Positions 33,531 to 46,750 are shown, counted from the stretch's first letter. The stretch is 64,000 bases of DNA from Panonychus citri (GCF_014898815.1 NW_026515499.1:62001-126000), one strand, 5' to 3'. The notes: generated from the letters alone by a model not told the origin. Made by a program: numbers and translations.

Positions 33531-34387
33531 AACTAATCATTTTGTTTCTTTTTTTTCTGATCCACATTAATTTAAATTGTAGTTATCTAATTATAATCAT
33601 TTCCTGTAAAAATTTACATACATATAACACGTAAATGACAGATTTATTCACGACTCTTGATCAATTTTACCTTGACAAACATTGAAAATTGAAAAATAAC
33701 AAAATTAAACTAATCTAAATGTTACAATTAACTTGATAATCAATTAAAACACACAAATGATCAATTAATGAGCTTCCAGATGAATCTGGTTTTGTGGATT
33801 GTTTTCTTTTAATTATTAAACTATATTACAACGATTAATTGTTTTCCTTCAATATGATAAAGAAAAAGTAATTACAATAGTTAATAACCTGAAATGTTAA
33901 TGATACAGAAGATTATTGAAGGTTTATGTTTATATTAATATAACATTTTCTCAGTTAATTGTCTCACTAAATAGATAAAAAAATCTAGAGGAACAATTAA
34001 AAAGGTTATTTGCAATACGACTGTCATTAAGTATCAGGTATCTGGAGTTTTTAACAACATGATAAATGCAAAATCGTTGTCATTTTTTAGTGTAAATGAT
34101 TAATCTGTTGATTTCTTAATCGAGAACAAAATAAATGTATTATGATGATAGAGAGTGAGAGAGAAAAAATATAAGGTAGAAATGGTATATCTCTTCATGA
34201 TGGAAGATGATGACGATGGTGATGATTATGATTATGATGATTATGATGATGATGATGATTGAACAACATTGGCTTTAGTCCATTAATGTAGATTAGAAAA
34301 CATTGTTTTAACCAAATATAAGGAGGAAAATGGTTACAAAATTAAATTGTTTTCCATTTGATTAGAGGGAAAGAGGAAGATTTTTGA
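33531..34387. repeat. Intergenic region with a GAT microsatellite
   Basis: HCCS and LAMTOR1 converge here. A (GAT/GATTAT)n stretch lies at 34203-34260. No gene is seen. Confidence 0.6.
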
Positions 34388-34978
34388 TTATGGATTAAAT
34401 TGTACCACAAGTTGTTCCTCAATATTAACAGCATAACCTTTCTTAACAGCAATTAATGTTTTATCAGAGATCAGGTTGGTTAATGTAAGATCCTCTTCAG
34501 AGATAGTCTTAAATGGTGTTGGAAAGTCTCTTAAATCAGATGAATTGTCGATTAATCGTTTAGAACCAGATCCTGATCCATTTAGAATTGTTAATTTATT
34601 ATTGGATAGACGATATTTAAGGTAAAGTGGTTGTCGTAGTTGGTTAATTTTATTCTGATAGAGGCGAGTCCTTTCAGTGTATTCATTTTGTTCAACTGGT
34701 GGAACATCAGCTGAAACATCAATCACATTGGCCAACATTTTATTCAATATTCGATGCCAGGCATTACTTTGCTCGTTATTTTTACTTCCACCATTATTGA
34801 TTGTCCCATAATCGGTTGATTGTTTTGAATTAATGGCAACACCATCTCCAGTGTAACAAGTCTCTTCACCAACAAATCGACCATCACCAGTTGGATCATT
34901 TAGAATACGAGTACGTTCACCATCACCATCGTCCAAATTTTTATTACCAGGAAGACAACAGGAACTCCAATTACCCAT
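34388..34978 (-). CDS. LAMTOR1: Ragulator subunit LAMTOR1 (p18)
   Basis: A single exon of 196 residues. LAMTOR1 anchors the Ragulator-Rag complex to lysosomes for mTORC1 activation. The start MGNWSSCC gives Gly2 for myristoylation and Cys7/Cys8 for palmitoylation, so I choose this Met over the upstream in-frame one (35005). The conserved blocks are GERTRILND, a central helix AWHRILNKMLANVIDVSADV, the EQNEYTERTRLYQ helix, and the C-terminal EEQLVVQF ending, which matches EELVVQF of vertebrate LAMTOR1. Compared with ~161 residues in vertebrates, it has an extra Ser/Asn/Gly-rich stretch between the lipidation site and the helix, and another before the last helix. Confidence 0.92.
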   Translation of the reverse strand: MGNWSSCCLPGNKNLDDGDGERTRILNDPTGDGRFVGEETCYTGDGVAINSKQSTDYGTINNGGSKNNEQSNAWHRILNKMLANVIDVSADVPPVEQNEYTERTRLYQNKINQLRQPLYLKYRLSNNKLTILNGSGSGSKRLIDNSSDLRDFPTPFKTISEEDLTLTNLISDKTLIAVKKGYAVNIEEQLVVQFNP

Positions 34979-35969
34979 AATGCTTAATTTTATATAGAAA
35001 AACAATTTATATATTTATATAAATATAATATTTTAAATCATAAGGGTTAAAGATAAGAAGCAAAAAAAGAATCAATTTTTAAAGGTAACACATGATTAAA
35101 GAATGACTTTAGATGATGAATAATGATTATGATAAGTATATGATGATGAAGATGATGATGATGAATATAAGTTGAAATTGAAATAGAATAAACCAGATAA
35201 TTAGTTAATGAGTTTCCAATGTTGTCTTCTTATGTTGTTTTCGTTTTCTTTCACATCCCCCCTCTCTTTTTTTTCCAAGAGAAAAAAAAAACCTTAAGAT
35301 GATTTCTATAGTACCAAATAGATGTTTATATAAATTGAAGATTAATTAAACCACCATCACCATGGAGCACACAAATTGTCACTAAAAGTTAATCAAATAG
35401 AAACGATAAGTAAACCAAATGATTCCAATGGAATTAAATTGATTGCGAAGTGAACACATTTTAAGCCAAAGGGGAAAAACAAGGTGTGAGTGTTTCTATC
35501 TGTTTGTGTAGGCAAATTGTTAAGGCTCAGATTGTGATTCTTTTTAAATTAAAAAGGAGGAGCTTTCAACGTTTACACGCACAGTATGAAAACAAGTGAC
35601 AATTAACTAAATTGATTAATTCAATCAAACGTGAGAATCAAAATTTTTATAATCAAAACACAAACAAAAAACGAGGGAATCATTCAAATGATCAAAGTAA
35701 AACCATTGGTCAACCAATTTTGACCTACACGAAAATAGAGAAAATAGAAAGGGACCGATTACTAATTTAGAAAAGAAAAATTCTTTTTTTTTATTCTCTT
35801 TCAACCCGAAAAATAAATTTACCAACAGTTGTGAGAGAATCACTTTTTTTTAGATTGTGTAATTTAACGGAAACATTGTGATGATTTAGTGGCTTATATT
35901 AAGAACAGGGTAACCTTGGTGAGTGTTTCAATTGTTACATGATGAAGAAAAAGAGATCAATATAACCAA
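34979..35969. other. Intergenic, microsatellite and short repeat
   Basis: A GAT stretch lies at 35142-35163. A ~45-bp segment at 35745-35790 (AGAAAGGGACCGATTAC...) recurs, diverged, at 36384-36428. No supported gene. Confidence 0.5.
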
Positions 35970-36291
35970 TCAGTTAATCTTTTTGAGTCGATTCTCCATT
36001 TGGCCCATAACCGTGTTTTCTTTTGCTTTTGAATTAGCGTTTTCAACTGCGTTGCCGTGGATCTTGAGCGTCGGGATGTTCCATTTAATTCCAACATGAA
36101 TGTCAAAAAGCTCAGTGATCAGTTTTAAATCCGAATTCCAGTCTAGAGGGGAACCTTTTTGTCTGAAAAAAAATTGAAATCAAGTAAACCTCAACATCGT
36201 CAGGAATTGTAGACACATTAACCTTTTCTTTATTAATTTTCTTAATTCCAACAAATGACACAGAAAATACACCAATTAAAGGGTCGATCAT
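35970..36291 (-). pseudogene. Possible decayed coding fragment
   Basis: From the Met at 36291 a non-repetitive frame runs (MIDPLIGVFSVSFVGIKK...) but stops at 36112. In another frame, from about 36163 to a TGA at 35972-35970, about 62 codons stay open, with a coding look (DWNSDLKLITELFDIHVGIK, then NIPTLKIHGNAVENA). The two overlap near a TTTTTTTTCAG, but no splice of reasonable length joins them in phase, so a frameshift is the simplest reading. I do not recognise the family. Confidence 0.3.
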
Positions 36292-37010
36292 TCTGAATAA
36301 ATACTTTTTGTAAGAGAAAACAACTTGATAATTTTTCAAAATTCTCTGAGAAAAGTTTCAATTGGAAACTTTCAAAAACAGAAAGAAAAGGGACCAACTA
36401 TTAATTTAGAATATAAAAAAAATTCTTTCGATTTGTTTTCATTAAACTAGAATAATTTAATTCTTTTCATTTAATCATCTGTTAATCTGGTTAAAAAAAA
36501 TCTCTCGTCAGTTTAATCTTCACAATAATCAATTTAGAAATTCGATCAGTAATTAATTAGAAAACAACCTCTTCAAGTTCATCATTTAGCTAATTTTCCC
36601 ACACTAATTGTTATTATAATTGACTCTTAATTAGTGATTAAGATCAATTTTTTTCGTCAACAATTTAAATGACTTTGGTAATTTTAAGCAAATTTGATTT
36701 GCTAGACAATTAACGAGATGTTTAAACCTTAATTGTTAAAATTGGAAGAAATTAAATCTCTAAAAATGAAATAAATTGATTGTGATTAACTTGATTATCT
36801 TGATTAATTGTAAGTACAGTTAAGGTGTATTTGAGGTTCTATTGATTATATAAAATCTTGTCAGATCTGTGATACAATTGTTCAATCCAACTGTAAGGCT
36901 GATTGACAATTAACTCTTGTTATTTAAAAGCGATCACAACAGTAAAAAGTTGATTCAGTTGATTTCTCATTATCTTCATTTAATTGTCTCAAACTGTTGA
37001 AACAGAAATC

Positions 37011-37793
37011 ATGTATCTCTACCTGTTCATGTTAATCACAGTTCTAATTTCAACTGGACAATCAAAAAAAGTAAATGGACCTTGTCCAATAAAAATCAAA
37101 GATATTGAAACAATTGACACCGAACGAGTAAGTAAATCATATTGATTCATTTCTTACCAACAATAACAATCAACAATTGACAATCAACACTTTCTCCATC
37201 AGTACCTAGGTAAATGGTACGATATTTACGTGGACCCAAATCAACGCAATTGTCCAAAAGTTTTGAACTGTACATTGAATCTGTATCGCAGTTACATGGA
37301 GGACAAACATGTATTCAATGTTAATTACTATTCGTTGGATGGTCCATACAAAGTATTTTGTTCATTTGGACTTTACCAATATGATTACGATGTTGATGCA
37401 AAACTTTTCGCCGATGCATGTAAGTTAATTGTTTCGTTGGAAAAATTTATCCTAATCAATCATTTGGTCTCTAGACAATAATCCAGTTTACATTTTGGAC
37501 ACTGATTATGATAATTACGCTGTTGAGGTTGGATGTTTAGCCAGTGACGATGAAAAAACTCACGAAGGTAAAAAGGAACAGTTGATTTAGTTAATTTAGT
37601 TGGTAATTTTTTGTTTTCCAAATTCTGTCATCTAATTCAATTAGAGAGGATTGTTATTCGATCTCGAACCAAATCAATGGACGATGATTTACTTGGACAA
37701 TTGAAGAGAAAAATTGTCGACTTTGGTTTCGCTGAACCAGAGTTAATTGCTCAGGATTACAGTTCGTGCCCCGATTATGAACCTTGGATTTAA
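37011..37793 (+). CDS. Secreted lipocalin, apolipoprotein D-like
   Basis: Exons 37011-37127, 37203-37419, 37475-37567 and 37645-37793 join cleanly (phases 0, 1, 1) to 191 residues. There is a signal peptide (MYLYLFMLITVLISTGQS). The mature start is GPCPIKIKDIETID, then YLGKWYDIYVDPNQ, which is the lipocalin G-x-W motif (Trp44). A barrel segment NPVYILDTDYDNYAVEVGC and the second conserved motif IVIRSRTKSMDDD follow, then a C-terminal helix and a last Cys. Lipocalins carry small hydrophobic ligands such as heme, pigments or sterols; this one's ligand cannot be read from sequence. Six Cys suggest the usual disulfides. The introns are short (~55-77 nt). Confidence 0.92.
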
Positions 37794-38314
37794 TCATTTC
37801 GATCTGATTAATATTATTGATTATAAAGATACAATATACTCACAATTACAATTGTCTACTACCAGTTGATTTGTTTTTTCATTCTCAATAACAATTGACC
37901 GTTAATTATAGTTGATCATTTGAAAAGTTGTATAACTGATTAGATAATCATTTTATTGGTTATCCATTGGTTGTTAATAACCTTCAATAAGGGAATAATA
38001 AAACAACAATAGAAGATAAAAATCAATTGATTATCATGTTAACAAAGTAATTAACTGGTAAATCACAATGTCATTTGATAATACAATTGGATTGATAAGA
38101 TTTAAAAGATTAATTAGAAAAATAGATCAACTTGAATTGGGTTTTGTTTCCCTTTTTGATTAGTACAAGATTTTGATTTTAAATGAATTGAATTGTCATG
38201 TAATAATTAAATTTGAGGGAAACAAAGAGTGACACTAACTAATTGTCGTTCCAATTATCAAACAATTAGCTGACTAGAATTGACGATGACAATTTAAACT
38301 GACGAAGAAACAAT
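37794..38314. other. Intergenic, nothing recognised
   Basis: AT-rich spacer between the lipocalin and the transposase-like gene, with ACAATTAA-type words only. Confidence 0.6.
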
Positions 38315-39433
38315 TTAGTAAAATGTCTTATCGAAAAACCATCCAGCCGATTTCTTAACAAGATCGAGTCGCTTTTTGAGAACATCGAGATTTTTAATCA
38401 GTAGGTCGGGATTCTCACGAAGATCTCTAAATGCCTTTCCGATTGATTGCTCCAAGCTTTGCTGTGTCGTAGGTCGGTACTCATCGAGTTTATCCTTAAC
38501 GTATCCCCACAAGAAAAAGTCAATCGGGTTCAGATCGGGTGAATAGCTTGGCCAATCGATTCCGTAGTTACAGATTTGATTTGATCTATCGGCGAGCATT
38601 TGATCACCAAATCGAGCACAAATTAGGTAGAAAATTTTTTCCGTCTTCAGGTCATCGGGAACATCTTGCATCCAACAGTATTCCATGGTGTCCATGTCTC
38701 GAGAACGAATATCATGGAGAATCTGGTGCGCAAGGAAATCGTGATAATCATCAGGGGTGAATTTTGTGGCCACAAAATATGGACCGAGAATCGTTTTACC
38801 ACAAATCGCGGTCCAAACGGAAATGGAAAGATCATCCAACGGGGTAACCGTTGCAATCTCAGGTCTGGTGCTTCCCCAGAAACGGTAAACATCCCGACAC
38901 CCGTAACCATGTAAATAGAAAGTGGCATGTCCAGTGAACCAAATGTGGTCAAGTTTAAGAGTGTTGGTCTCCTCGCTTTCCAATAAATACTTTGCCATTG
39001 CAAGTCTAACATGAGGATCGGGTTTACTTAAGTGCTGAAGTGTTTGTACCATATAAGGTGATGGATTAGTATCTTTGATTGGAATCATTTCCCCGGTAAG
39101 TGGATTAAGAGAAGCATTGAAATCAAATTTAACTGTTCCAGTTTTCTCAAAATTAGCAACAATACTAGAGGAAGAAAACAATCAATCAAGAATTGATTGA
39201 GAATCGAAGGGAAAAAATTTTGAAAGTAGAAAAGGTTAATTTGATTATAAGAGACACTCTTGATTCTTTAATTGTTGATAGTTAATCACTTACCTGTCGA
39301 TTACTGCCTTTCCTGGTTTAGCTTTTTTCCTATGGTAACAAGCCCATTGATTAGCAATTTCTTCATAATTGTTTGGATTTTGGTAGTAAAGTCTAACGAT
39401 TGTGATTCTTTCAGGTGTAGTGAAACAAGACAT
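38315..39433 (-). CDS. Spliced Tc1/mariner-type transposase gene with altered catalytic motif, possibly domesticated
   Basis: Exons 39433-39294 and 39164-38315 join in frame (AG|T) to 329 residues with no break. The N-terminus has a helix-turn-helix-like region (TPERITIVRLYYQNPNNYEE, then DSIVANFEKTGTVKFD). The DDE half contains LDHIWFTGHATFYLHGYGC, RFWG, VWTAICGKTILGPYF, YCWMQDVPDDL, FGDQM and the diagnostic DWPSYSPDLNPIDFFLWGYV. In active relatives the first block reads F-S/T-D-E-A-H-F. Here Asp-Glu is Gly125-His126, so the first catalytic Asp is missing. Asp214 and Asp262 remain. No terminal inverted repeats are evident nearby. An intact spliced frame with a lost catalytic residue fits a host-recruited DNA-binding protein or a young dead copy. 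Confidence 0.85.
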
Positions 39434-40291
39434 GTTTCTAATTAGTTGATTGTTGGTGAATTAAGGAAAAAGTCAACGTATAAAAAGTTAATGTTTAACT
39501 ATCACAATTAAAGGAAAGACTAAATCAAGAGAGTTGGGTGTTCACTTGTGAAGATATTGAAGATAATCACCTTTGGATCTTTTATCCAATCAAAGTTTTC
39601 CTTTACTCTTTGACCAATAGTTGTAGTACAACAATTTAAATTGTTTCGTTTGATTGTTGACAAAATTAAACGAACGTTTAACTTATTATTACATTGGGAG
39701 GAAAGTATCACGTTTTCAATTGGGATTCTGTTTTCGTTTGATTGTTTATTTTAAATGGGAATTTAGATTGTTTACTTTTTGTTGAAAGAAAAAATAAAAA
39801 TCAAAATTAAATCTCGAATACAATTAAAGTTTCTGTTGGTTTATATTCAATACTTAATTTAGTTCATCATTTAGAAAGTTAAATAGGTTTGATCTCAATT
39901 TTTTTTCTGTTTTTCTAACAATTATTTGTTTTTCCGGTTTCATTGATAATTTATGGATCACTAATTCATTTTTGTTAATTGTTTCATGATTGTTTACTTA
40001 ATTGTTATCATTTTTGTGACAAGAAAATAATTAAGGGAAGGAAAAGTTAAGGAGTGACAAACAAATCAGCTTTTAAACATGTTTAAGGTGAAGATGATAA
40101 TTTCCTAAATATATTGAACATACTAATTGTTAATTAAAATGACAAAGAGAGAGAGAGAGAAATCAAGCCACATCGATAGCATCAAATTGGAATAAAAAGT
40201 TAATTTTTACAAAGGTAATCAGTTTTTACACGAAGTAAATGAGCTGTAATTTAGTTGATTGCTGATAAACTGGTGATAGGATCTTCCAATC
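39434..40291. other. Intergenic, nothing recognised
   Basis: AT-rich sequence between the transposase-like gene start and the CPSF1 stop; a short GA run lies at about 40146-40160. Confidence 0.6.
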
Positions 40292-43200
40292 TTAAAAATG
40301 TCCGGTTATCAGATCGATTTCCGATAGATCATCAATTATCTGTAAGGGTAAGAGCAAAAAAGAAATACAAGAGTTAAAATAGATTATCAACAAATCGAAT
40401 AGATTGTCAAGAGATATTATTGAAATTTACCTGATCGGGTGTTGAACTAATCTTTCTACAAAGTTCCGCCTTTTCGATAGTTGAAAGGTTAAGGAAACGA
40501 TAAAGGAGATCGCCATCTAATACATTCTTACAAGGATTAGCTAAACATTTCTTGTAAAATTTGACCATATGAACACCTTTTGGATTGACCCCAGCGGTGT
40601 GTTGGACATGAGCGTTCATGGTGTTTTGAAGCATAAATAGGCGACGATATATTTTCTCAGATACCGGTAACATAAAGTTAATTGTTCCATCGAGTGTCGG
40701 GAAAATGGTGGCATGACGACGTTCAGTTGTTTTCTTGGCTTCGATTAAATCAATAACTGGTTCGGTGTTTTTGTTGTTTGTTGTTGTGATTGAGGTTGAA
40801 GTGGTTGAGGCAATGGAAGAGGTATTTTTGTAATGTGAAGATGATGATGATGATTGTTGGGGTGAAAGAGATGATGCAAAAGTGAAATAAGATGTGACGA
40901 TTGATGGATATTTACAACGAATACGGAAAAAACAATTTACATGGGAGCCAAGGTGATAATCACCTCGACGCAATAAACGAGTTCCACCGACACTTTCCCG
41001 TGATTCGGGTGAGTAACTGTACACGAGCAGATTTTTATCCCCATCGGCGACCATGAAACACAGCTGATTATTGTCAACAATAAATTCACAGGAGTGAACT
41101 TCAAATGCTCTCCAATCACGACTGGCCAAGGCCAAGGTTCGGGTATCCTCTTGGTAGCGAAGAAGTGAAATTGATTTGTACACATCGGCGATTAGGATTA
41201 AATTTTTCATGGAAACTGCTTGATGGATGTAAATCTGAGTGTCGATAAAGGCAACACCAACAAGCTGAGATTCCTTTAATTGCCAGATATAAATTTTCTG
41301 TCCCACGGCACTTAAAAGTAAACCACGAATTTGACAGATCGCGGTGACGGGACCTTTCTGCTCTTTACAATAAACAACCTTGATTTTACTTCGAGTCAAG
41401 GGTTGACCCAATTCGGGGACAACATCGATTATATCAAGAATCCATATTTGCCCACGATTGGTAACATCTTCACCGTAGCAAAAGTTTGTACCAGCGGCGA
41501 TATAACCCTTAAGGCCACTTTCCGTTCCTTCTGAACTGAGCATTACATTTTTCATACATGTAACGTGTTCCCATTCATCGAGAGTTATTTTAGTTCCAGG
41601 AATCATTTCCCATGAAACAGGTGAAAACAATTGAATATGAAATCGATTCATAGTTGGCCAAATGTACCTCGAATCGCGTTCAAGAACATCGTAATCTTTT
41701 TCCTCTCCGCCAACGCGAACAACCCGATTATAAGGTTCCTGGGTCGAGGTGGTAACACAATAACATTTAGAGTCTACATGATAGTTGACAAAATCGATTG
41801 TACATCGAAGAGGAACCTTTCGAACAGGCCAAGGTGCATCATAGGTAACATGAGTTGGTAGAACGGCGATTCGAAGTTCACTTTTGGCATTTATATAGAG
41901 AAAACCTTTGGGACAATTGACATTATGGAAGGGTGCAAAAGAGATGACTGGACCATCGATGTTCATTTCATGGATACGAAGTTCACCTCGAGAGGTCATA
42001 AAACACCAATGAGGAAAAGGTCCACAAATAAAGACTCCCGAATAACCGGAAACATCGTTAAAAGGACGGAACCATTTTTGGTGCATTTTCTCAAAGTTCA
42101 AAATGTTTGGAGATGATGGCGAATCATTTGAATTTTGAGCGGTTGTACTTTGAGAGGAAGATGATTGGTTAACATTACCACGAGTGTTAACTGGCGGTGT
42201 TACCGTTGTTCGAATTAGACGAGGTTCACGGACAATTAACGTTCTTTCTTTCCGCCTCCAGCGAATCTGGAGATGACCTGGAGTTTGAGCATCGTGATAG
42301 GGAAACATTTCATAGATAAAAATTTCATAATCAAAACGGGCAAACATAATGGGACGAGAACAAGAAACACCCATTCCGGTGACCAAGATTTCTCGAGCAA
42401 CGGGTAACAGACCAGAATCTGATCGATTCACCTCATCGCCTGGAATCATGTCCGATAAAATTTTACATCCCATTGGAAAGGTTTTCACATAGAAAACAGA
42501 AGTGGCATCAGGTATACGAAATATCTCAAGAACACCGTTCTCACGAATTGTGAATAACCAATAAGTTGGTTCGTATTCGGGCTGTTTGGGAATCACTTTA
42601 GGAGAAATTAGTTGTTCAGTATTTTGTTGACTTGAAATCGAAGGTTCATTTGTAACGGAATTCGTTCCACTTGGTGCAACATCGGGAAGATTTGTAATCA
42701 TTTCAATGCTCGAAGTTCCATACAAAAGTTCATCTTCATCATCAATGGTTGAGGCAATTAAAGGAACTTGTGAAGATTCTGATGATCCAAAACCATTTTC
42801 TTTACCATCAGCTGATTTCGATGAATTATCATGAGATTGATTTTCGTTGGTACTTGTATCACTTGAGTGAGTAGTAAATTTGCCACTAACATCTTTGTAG
42901 ATACACAGGGTGGAAACTTTGGCCTTGTTCGGTGTAAGAGAAACAAGTGAAGCTGCAAGCCGACAATTTGATGTTTCGGGATCAATTCGTAGAGTTAGAA
43001 GTGCCATAGCTCCGTGTTGGGTCAAAATGATGGCATAAGGGTCAACCAGTGAACAGAAAACAATTGGTGAGCCAAGATTTAATGGTAAATGTTGAATTTG
43101 TCGGGTTCCTTCAAGAAGACGAACTGCCATCGGTGAAACTTGTAGGATGTATTTACCATTGGCAAGATTACCGGCAAAAATGGTCGGAGTTTGACTTGAA

Positions 43201-46200
43201 ACATCACTATGGTCTAATTCATTGATGTCAGCGCCCGTTTTAAGTATCATAGTTGTATCAGGTCGGGTAAGAATTAGGAAGGAATGAAAATTGGATGAAG
43301 TTTTTTCATCGCCATCTTGGTATCCGTTATAGAGATCATTAACTGTTCCACCTAATGATGGACTGTGAACTGTCCACATATCGATACATTTTGGTAAACC
43401 AAATGTTGTCACTAGTTGAGGTCGAATTGTTCGTTGAAGGACACAAAGAGCACCGTTTTTACCATAACCTGAAGTGGTAACAAGTTCCACTTGTGGATCG
43501 GCTGAATTTTGAGAAAATTCTTCAGGTAGAAAGGCTGGTTCACCCATACAAGTTCGGCCACATGGTCCAATGTTGATTAGAGAGTCACACAGTTCGAAGG
43601 AGAAACTTGTGGTCAGTTGTTCTTCGTCATCATCTTCAGGACCATAGACCTCAAGTTCATCTGGATCTTTCATCAGGGCGACATCTCCAGCAGCCCAATC
43701 GCCAATGTCATCTGGTTTGTCGTTTACCGTTTCATCAAAATCATTTATCGGATGTTCAGATTCATCTAAATCTGTCATTTGATGATCATTTTCATTAACA
43801 TAATTTGATTGACTTTCTGATGGACCATAAAGATTACTATTATCCATTGTATTATTGTCCAAATTACTATTATCCAAATTGTTATTGAACAATGAGTCTA
43901 CCGTACTTTCGTTGTGCAATTGATTAACGGGACTACGTCTATGACTATCAGGAGAGTTGGGAGAATCATTTGAATCATTTGACTGATCATTAGATGGATC
44001 ATCAAAATCCGGAATACCATTGGTAGGATGATCTTCATTACAAGTTGATTCATCTTTAATTTCAGGATTAGAAACAGAAACAGAAACAGAATCATTAATA
44101 ATATTAACATTGGTTGCTGTTAATTCTGAATCAATTTTTTCCTCTTTCACTTTCACCATCTCAATATTATCTTCCAAAGGTGATGATGATGATGATGATT
44201 GATCCAGCAATTCCTTGGACGGTTTAACATCTTCCGAGTCCATATTATCAGATTCTTGGGTCAATTGATTGGCAGGTTCACAGGTTGAGGTGACAATTGA
44301 TTTGTCATCTTCTTCATCCATAAAATCCATCAGAAAATCAGCTTCATTTGATTCATTGATATTTGTTGTTGTTGAACTATTATTATTATTATTATTTATC
44401 GGCTGTGAAAGAGTCGGTTCATTTGCTGGGTCAACCTCTTCTCCTAAAACCTCAGGTACCGGTGAACTAGCACACATCATAGGATCATCTTCATTGGCCG
44501 ACGAATTGGGAATATTTTTTGCCGTCTTAGGTCGACTTTCGACAATTTTCTCAGTATATTTGAGAAGCAAGGAATTTCCTAATCGAGAACCTAAAAAAAG
44601 GTAACCCTCCTCACAAATAGTCATACAACTTGATATAACACTTGAAGCTGATTTATCAAAATGAAATGCTCGAATGGACCTCATCCCGTCACTAAATAAA
44701 GTGACCACATAAAGTTCACCGCCTTTCAAACTTAATACAAGCTTATCATTGCTAACAAATGTTGCTTTTGAACAATCAAGGGATAATTTAACACCCTTTT
44801 GTACTGTCTTAGTGAAAGCGGTTGTTGAATCAGCAAAACTATTAAGAGAAACAGCATAAGGGGGTACACTTTGATTAAGATATATTAATGAATTAACAGC
44901 AAAAATAATTACACCACCCACAGGTTTGGGTACCGGTAGGGCAGCAAAACAATCAAAAGGCAAATGACTAGTTGACCATATTACTGGGTGAACTCTTTGG
45001 TGGACATTTAATGATAGGGTGACCATTGAACAGGTATCACGACGAACTGCAACTCGACCAGCCCAAGTACGAACAGGTTCATGAAGAATGAATAATGTTG
45101 GCTCATAATAACCATTTAGAAATTGAAAATCTGTTATATTGTGAATCTTTTCCTCTGCATATTGTTTATCATTAAGATTTAATTTATAAGAAGCCATCAC
45201 AGGATATTTGGCTTGATTAGTATTATCACCACCATCTAATGAACTTGAAGAGGTTCTACTTTTTCCTAAACCAAATGATTTATTTGGTGTAACTTGAGAT
45301 TGTTGAGAAGATGATGTTCCAGGACCAGGAATATTATTACTACTATTTTCCTTACCAATTCCAGGAACAGTAGTTGTCTCAGTTTCTTCAATGGAACCTA
45401 AATCTTTTCTAAATGGTATGATAACTATTGTTCGCCCATAGATTAACATAGCAGCACATCTTCCCTCAGGATCAACACGAATAACAGGAGCTCGTGGATA
45501 TTGAGTTCTACCTCCTTTAATGTCTTCATCTTCGAAATAATGTAATGAAAGAGTCTTAAGATCATGATCTGCTGGATCATATTCAACCAAAGCCAATTTA
45601 GCATCTAAATCAAACAGTAAATAGAAAGAGAGAGAGAAAGAGAGAGTTTATCAGATTATAAGAGTCAATAGAAGATAAAATGTAGAATTGAAAAGGATGC
45701 GAATTGCGAATTGAGAATGAACAAAGAAACAATTAAGATAAACAAAAAGAAAAGCATGGAAATGGAAAAAAAGATTTTCAGAGAAAACAAAACTTACCTG
45801 CAAACGCTATCAAAAGTGAATCACGTTTAGAACCAATTAATTTAATACTTTTCAGACAACATACTTCACTATACAATGGAATGGTTTTCAAACATTCTAA
45901 TTTAACTTTATTATTTAAATTATCACCACCATTAATGTTACTATTATTGGTTTTATCACCGCTTTCAATGCCGGTTATAGTTGGCTCATTGGAAGCGTTT
46001 AAAGTTGTACTAATTGATGTTGATGATGTTGTAGGTAAACCATTTCCATTAATGTTTGTTGATTGATTAGTGTCTAAGGTAGATCCATTTTCATTTGTAT
46101 CCTCACCAATAAGCCGGTAAACCTTTAATTGGTTAAAAGAAGCGATAACTAAATTTTTCTCACTCAAATTAAAGAAATGACAATATATACAATGTTCAAC

Positions 46201-46239
46201 CGTAGTTGAACTGTGAATCTCTTTGACAAGGGTATACAT
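40292..46239 (-). CDS. CPSF1: Cleavage and polyadenylation specificity factor subunit 1 (CPSF160)
   Basis: Exons 46239-45798, 45604-40431 and 40339-40292 join in phase to about 1887 residues. CPSF1 is the scaffold of the mammalian polyadenylation specificity factor, holding WDR33 and CPSF30 on the AAUAAA signal. It is built of three beta-propellers plus a C-terminal domain. Recognisable blocks are KLALVEYDPADHDLKTLSLH, YYEPTLFILHEPVRTWAGRV, SFELCDSLINIGPCGRTCMG, GVFICGPFPHW, DAPWPVRKVPL, GYIAAGTNFCYGEDVTNRGQ and the ending IIDDLSEIDLITGHF from the tiny last exon. Human CPSF1 is ~1440 residues. The excess comes mainly from a ~300-residue acidic Asn/Asp/Ser-rich insert (about residues 505-805) and smaller Ser/Thr/Asn-rich inserts in exons 1 and 2, probably disordered loops of the propellers. 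Confidence 0.97.
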
Positions 46240-46750
46240 TTAGTATACACACACACACAACGGAAAAATAAACAGCTTGAGACGGTGGTGAATAAAAAAT
46301 ATCCAATTATTTAATTTAAATACTTTTAATAAATGATCGGTTAATTAATTAGAAAACAAAACAAAAATTATTCACATGAGAAAATGAATTCACACCAAAA
46401 GCCTAAACCACTTTTTTCGTGAGAATAGCCCAAAGTCTATTCGTACTAATCTTTCTGTGAGAATAGAGAGAAAATTTTTCATTTTTTTTGAGGGAAATTA
46501 TTAATTGTAATTAAATTTGTTTCCTTTTGTAATAAACAAATTTTTTTTAATTTTATTTGAGAAAATTTCAATTGCTAATTGATAATTGTCATGAGTTTAG
46601 AGGAGTTTTATTGATGGTGTTGGTTTTGGTGAGTTGAACTTTTGATTTGTTTTTGTTTTGTTTTGTTTTGTTCATTTGATTTTATGAAATTATGATTAAG
46701 TTGATTGTTAGTGTTGGATTGGAATTATTGTTGATGATTAATTTTTTTTT
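46240..46750. other. Spacer between CPSF1 start and METTL1 stop
   Basis: About 510 bp, tandem orientation. GTATAC-ATTTA-GTATAC and a CA run lie at 46230-46257, next to the CPSF1 start. No gene is seen. Confidence 0.6.

Noticed and set aside
36154..36180. 27-nt GTTTAC...TTTCAG as an intron to rescue the fragment at 35970-36291
   Set aside because: Too short and it does not restore the needed frame.
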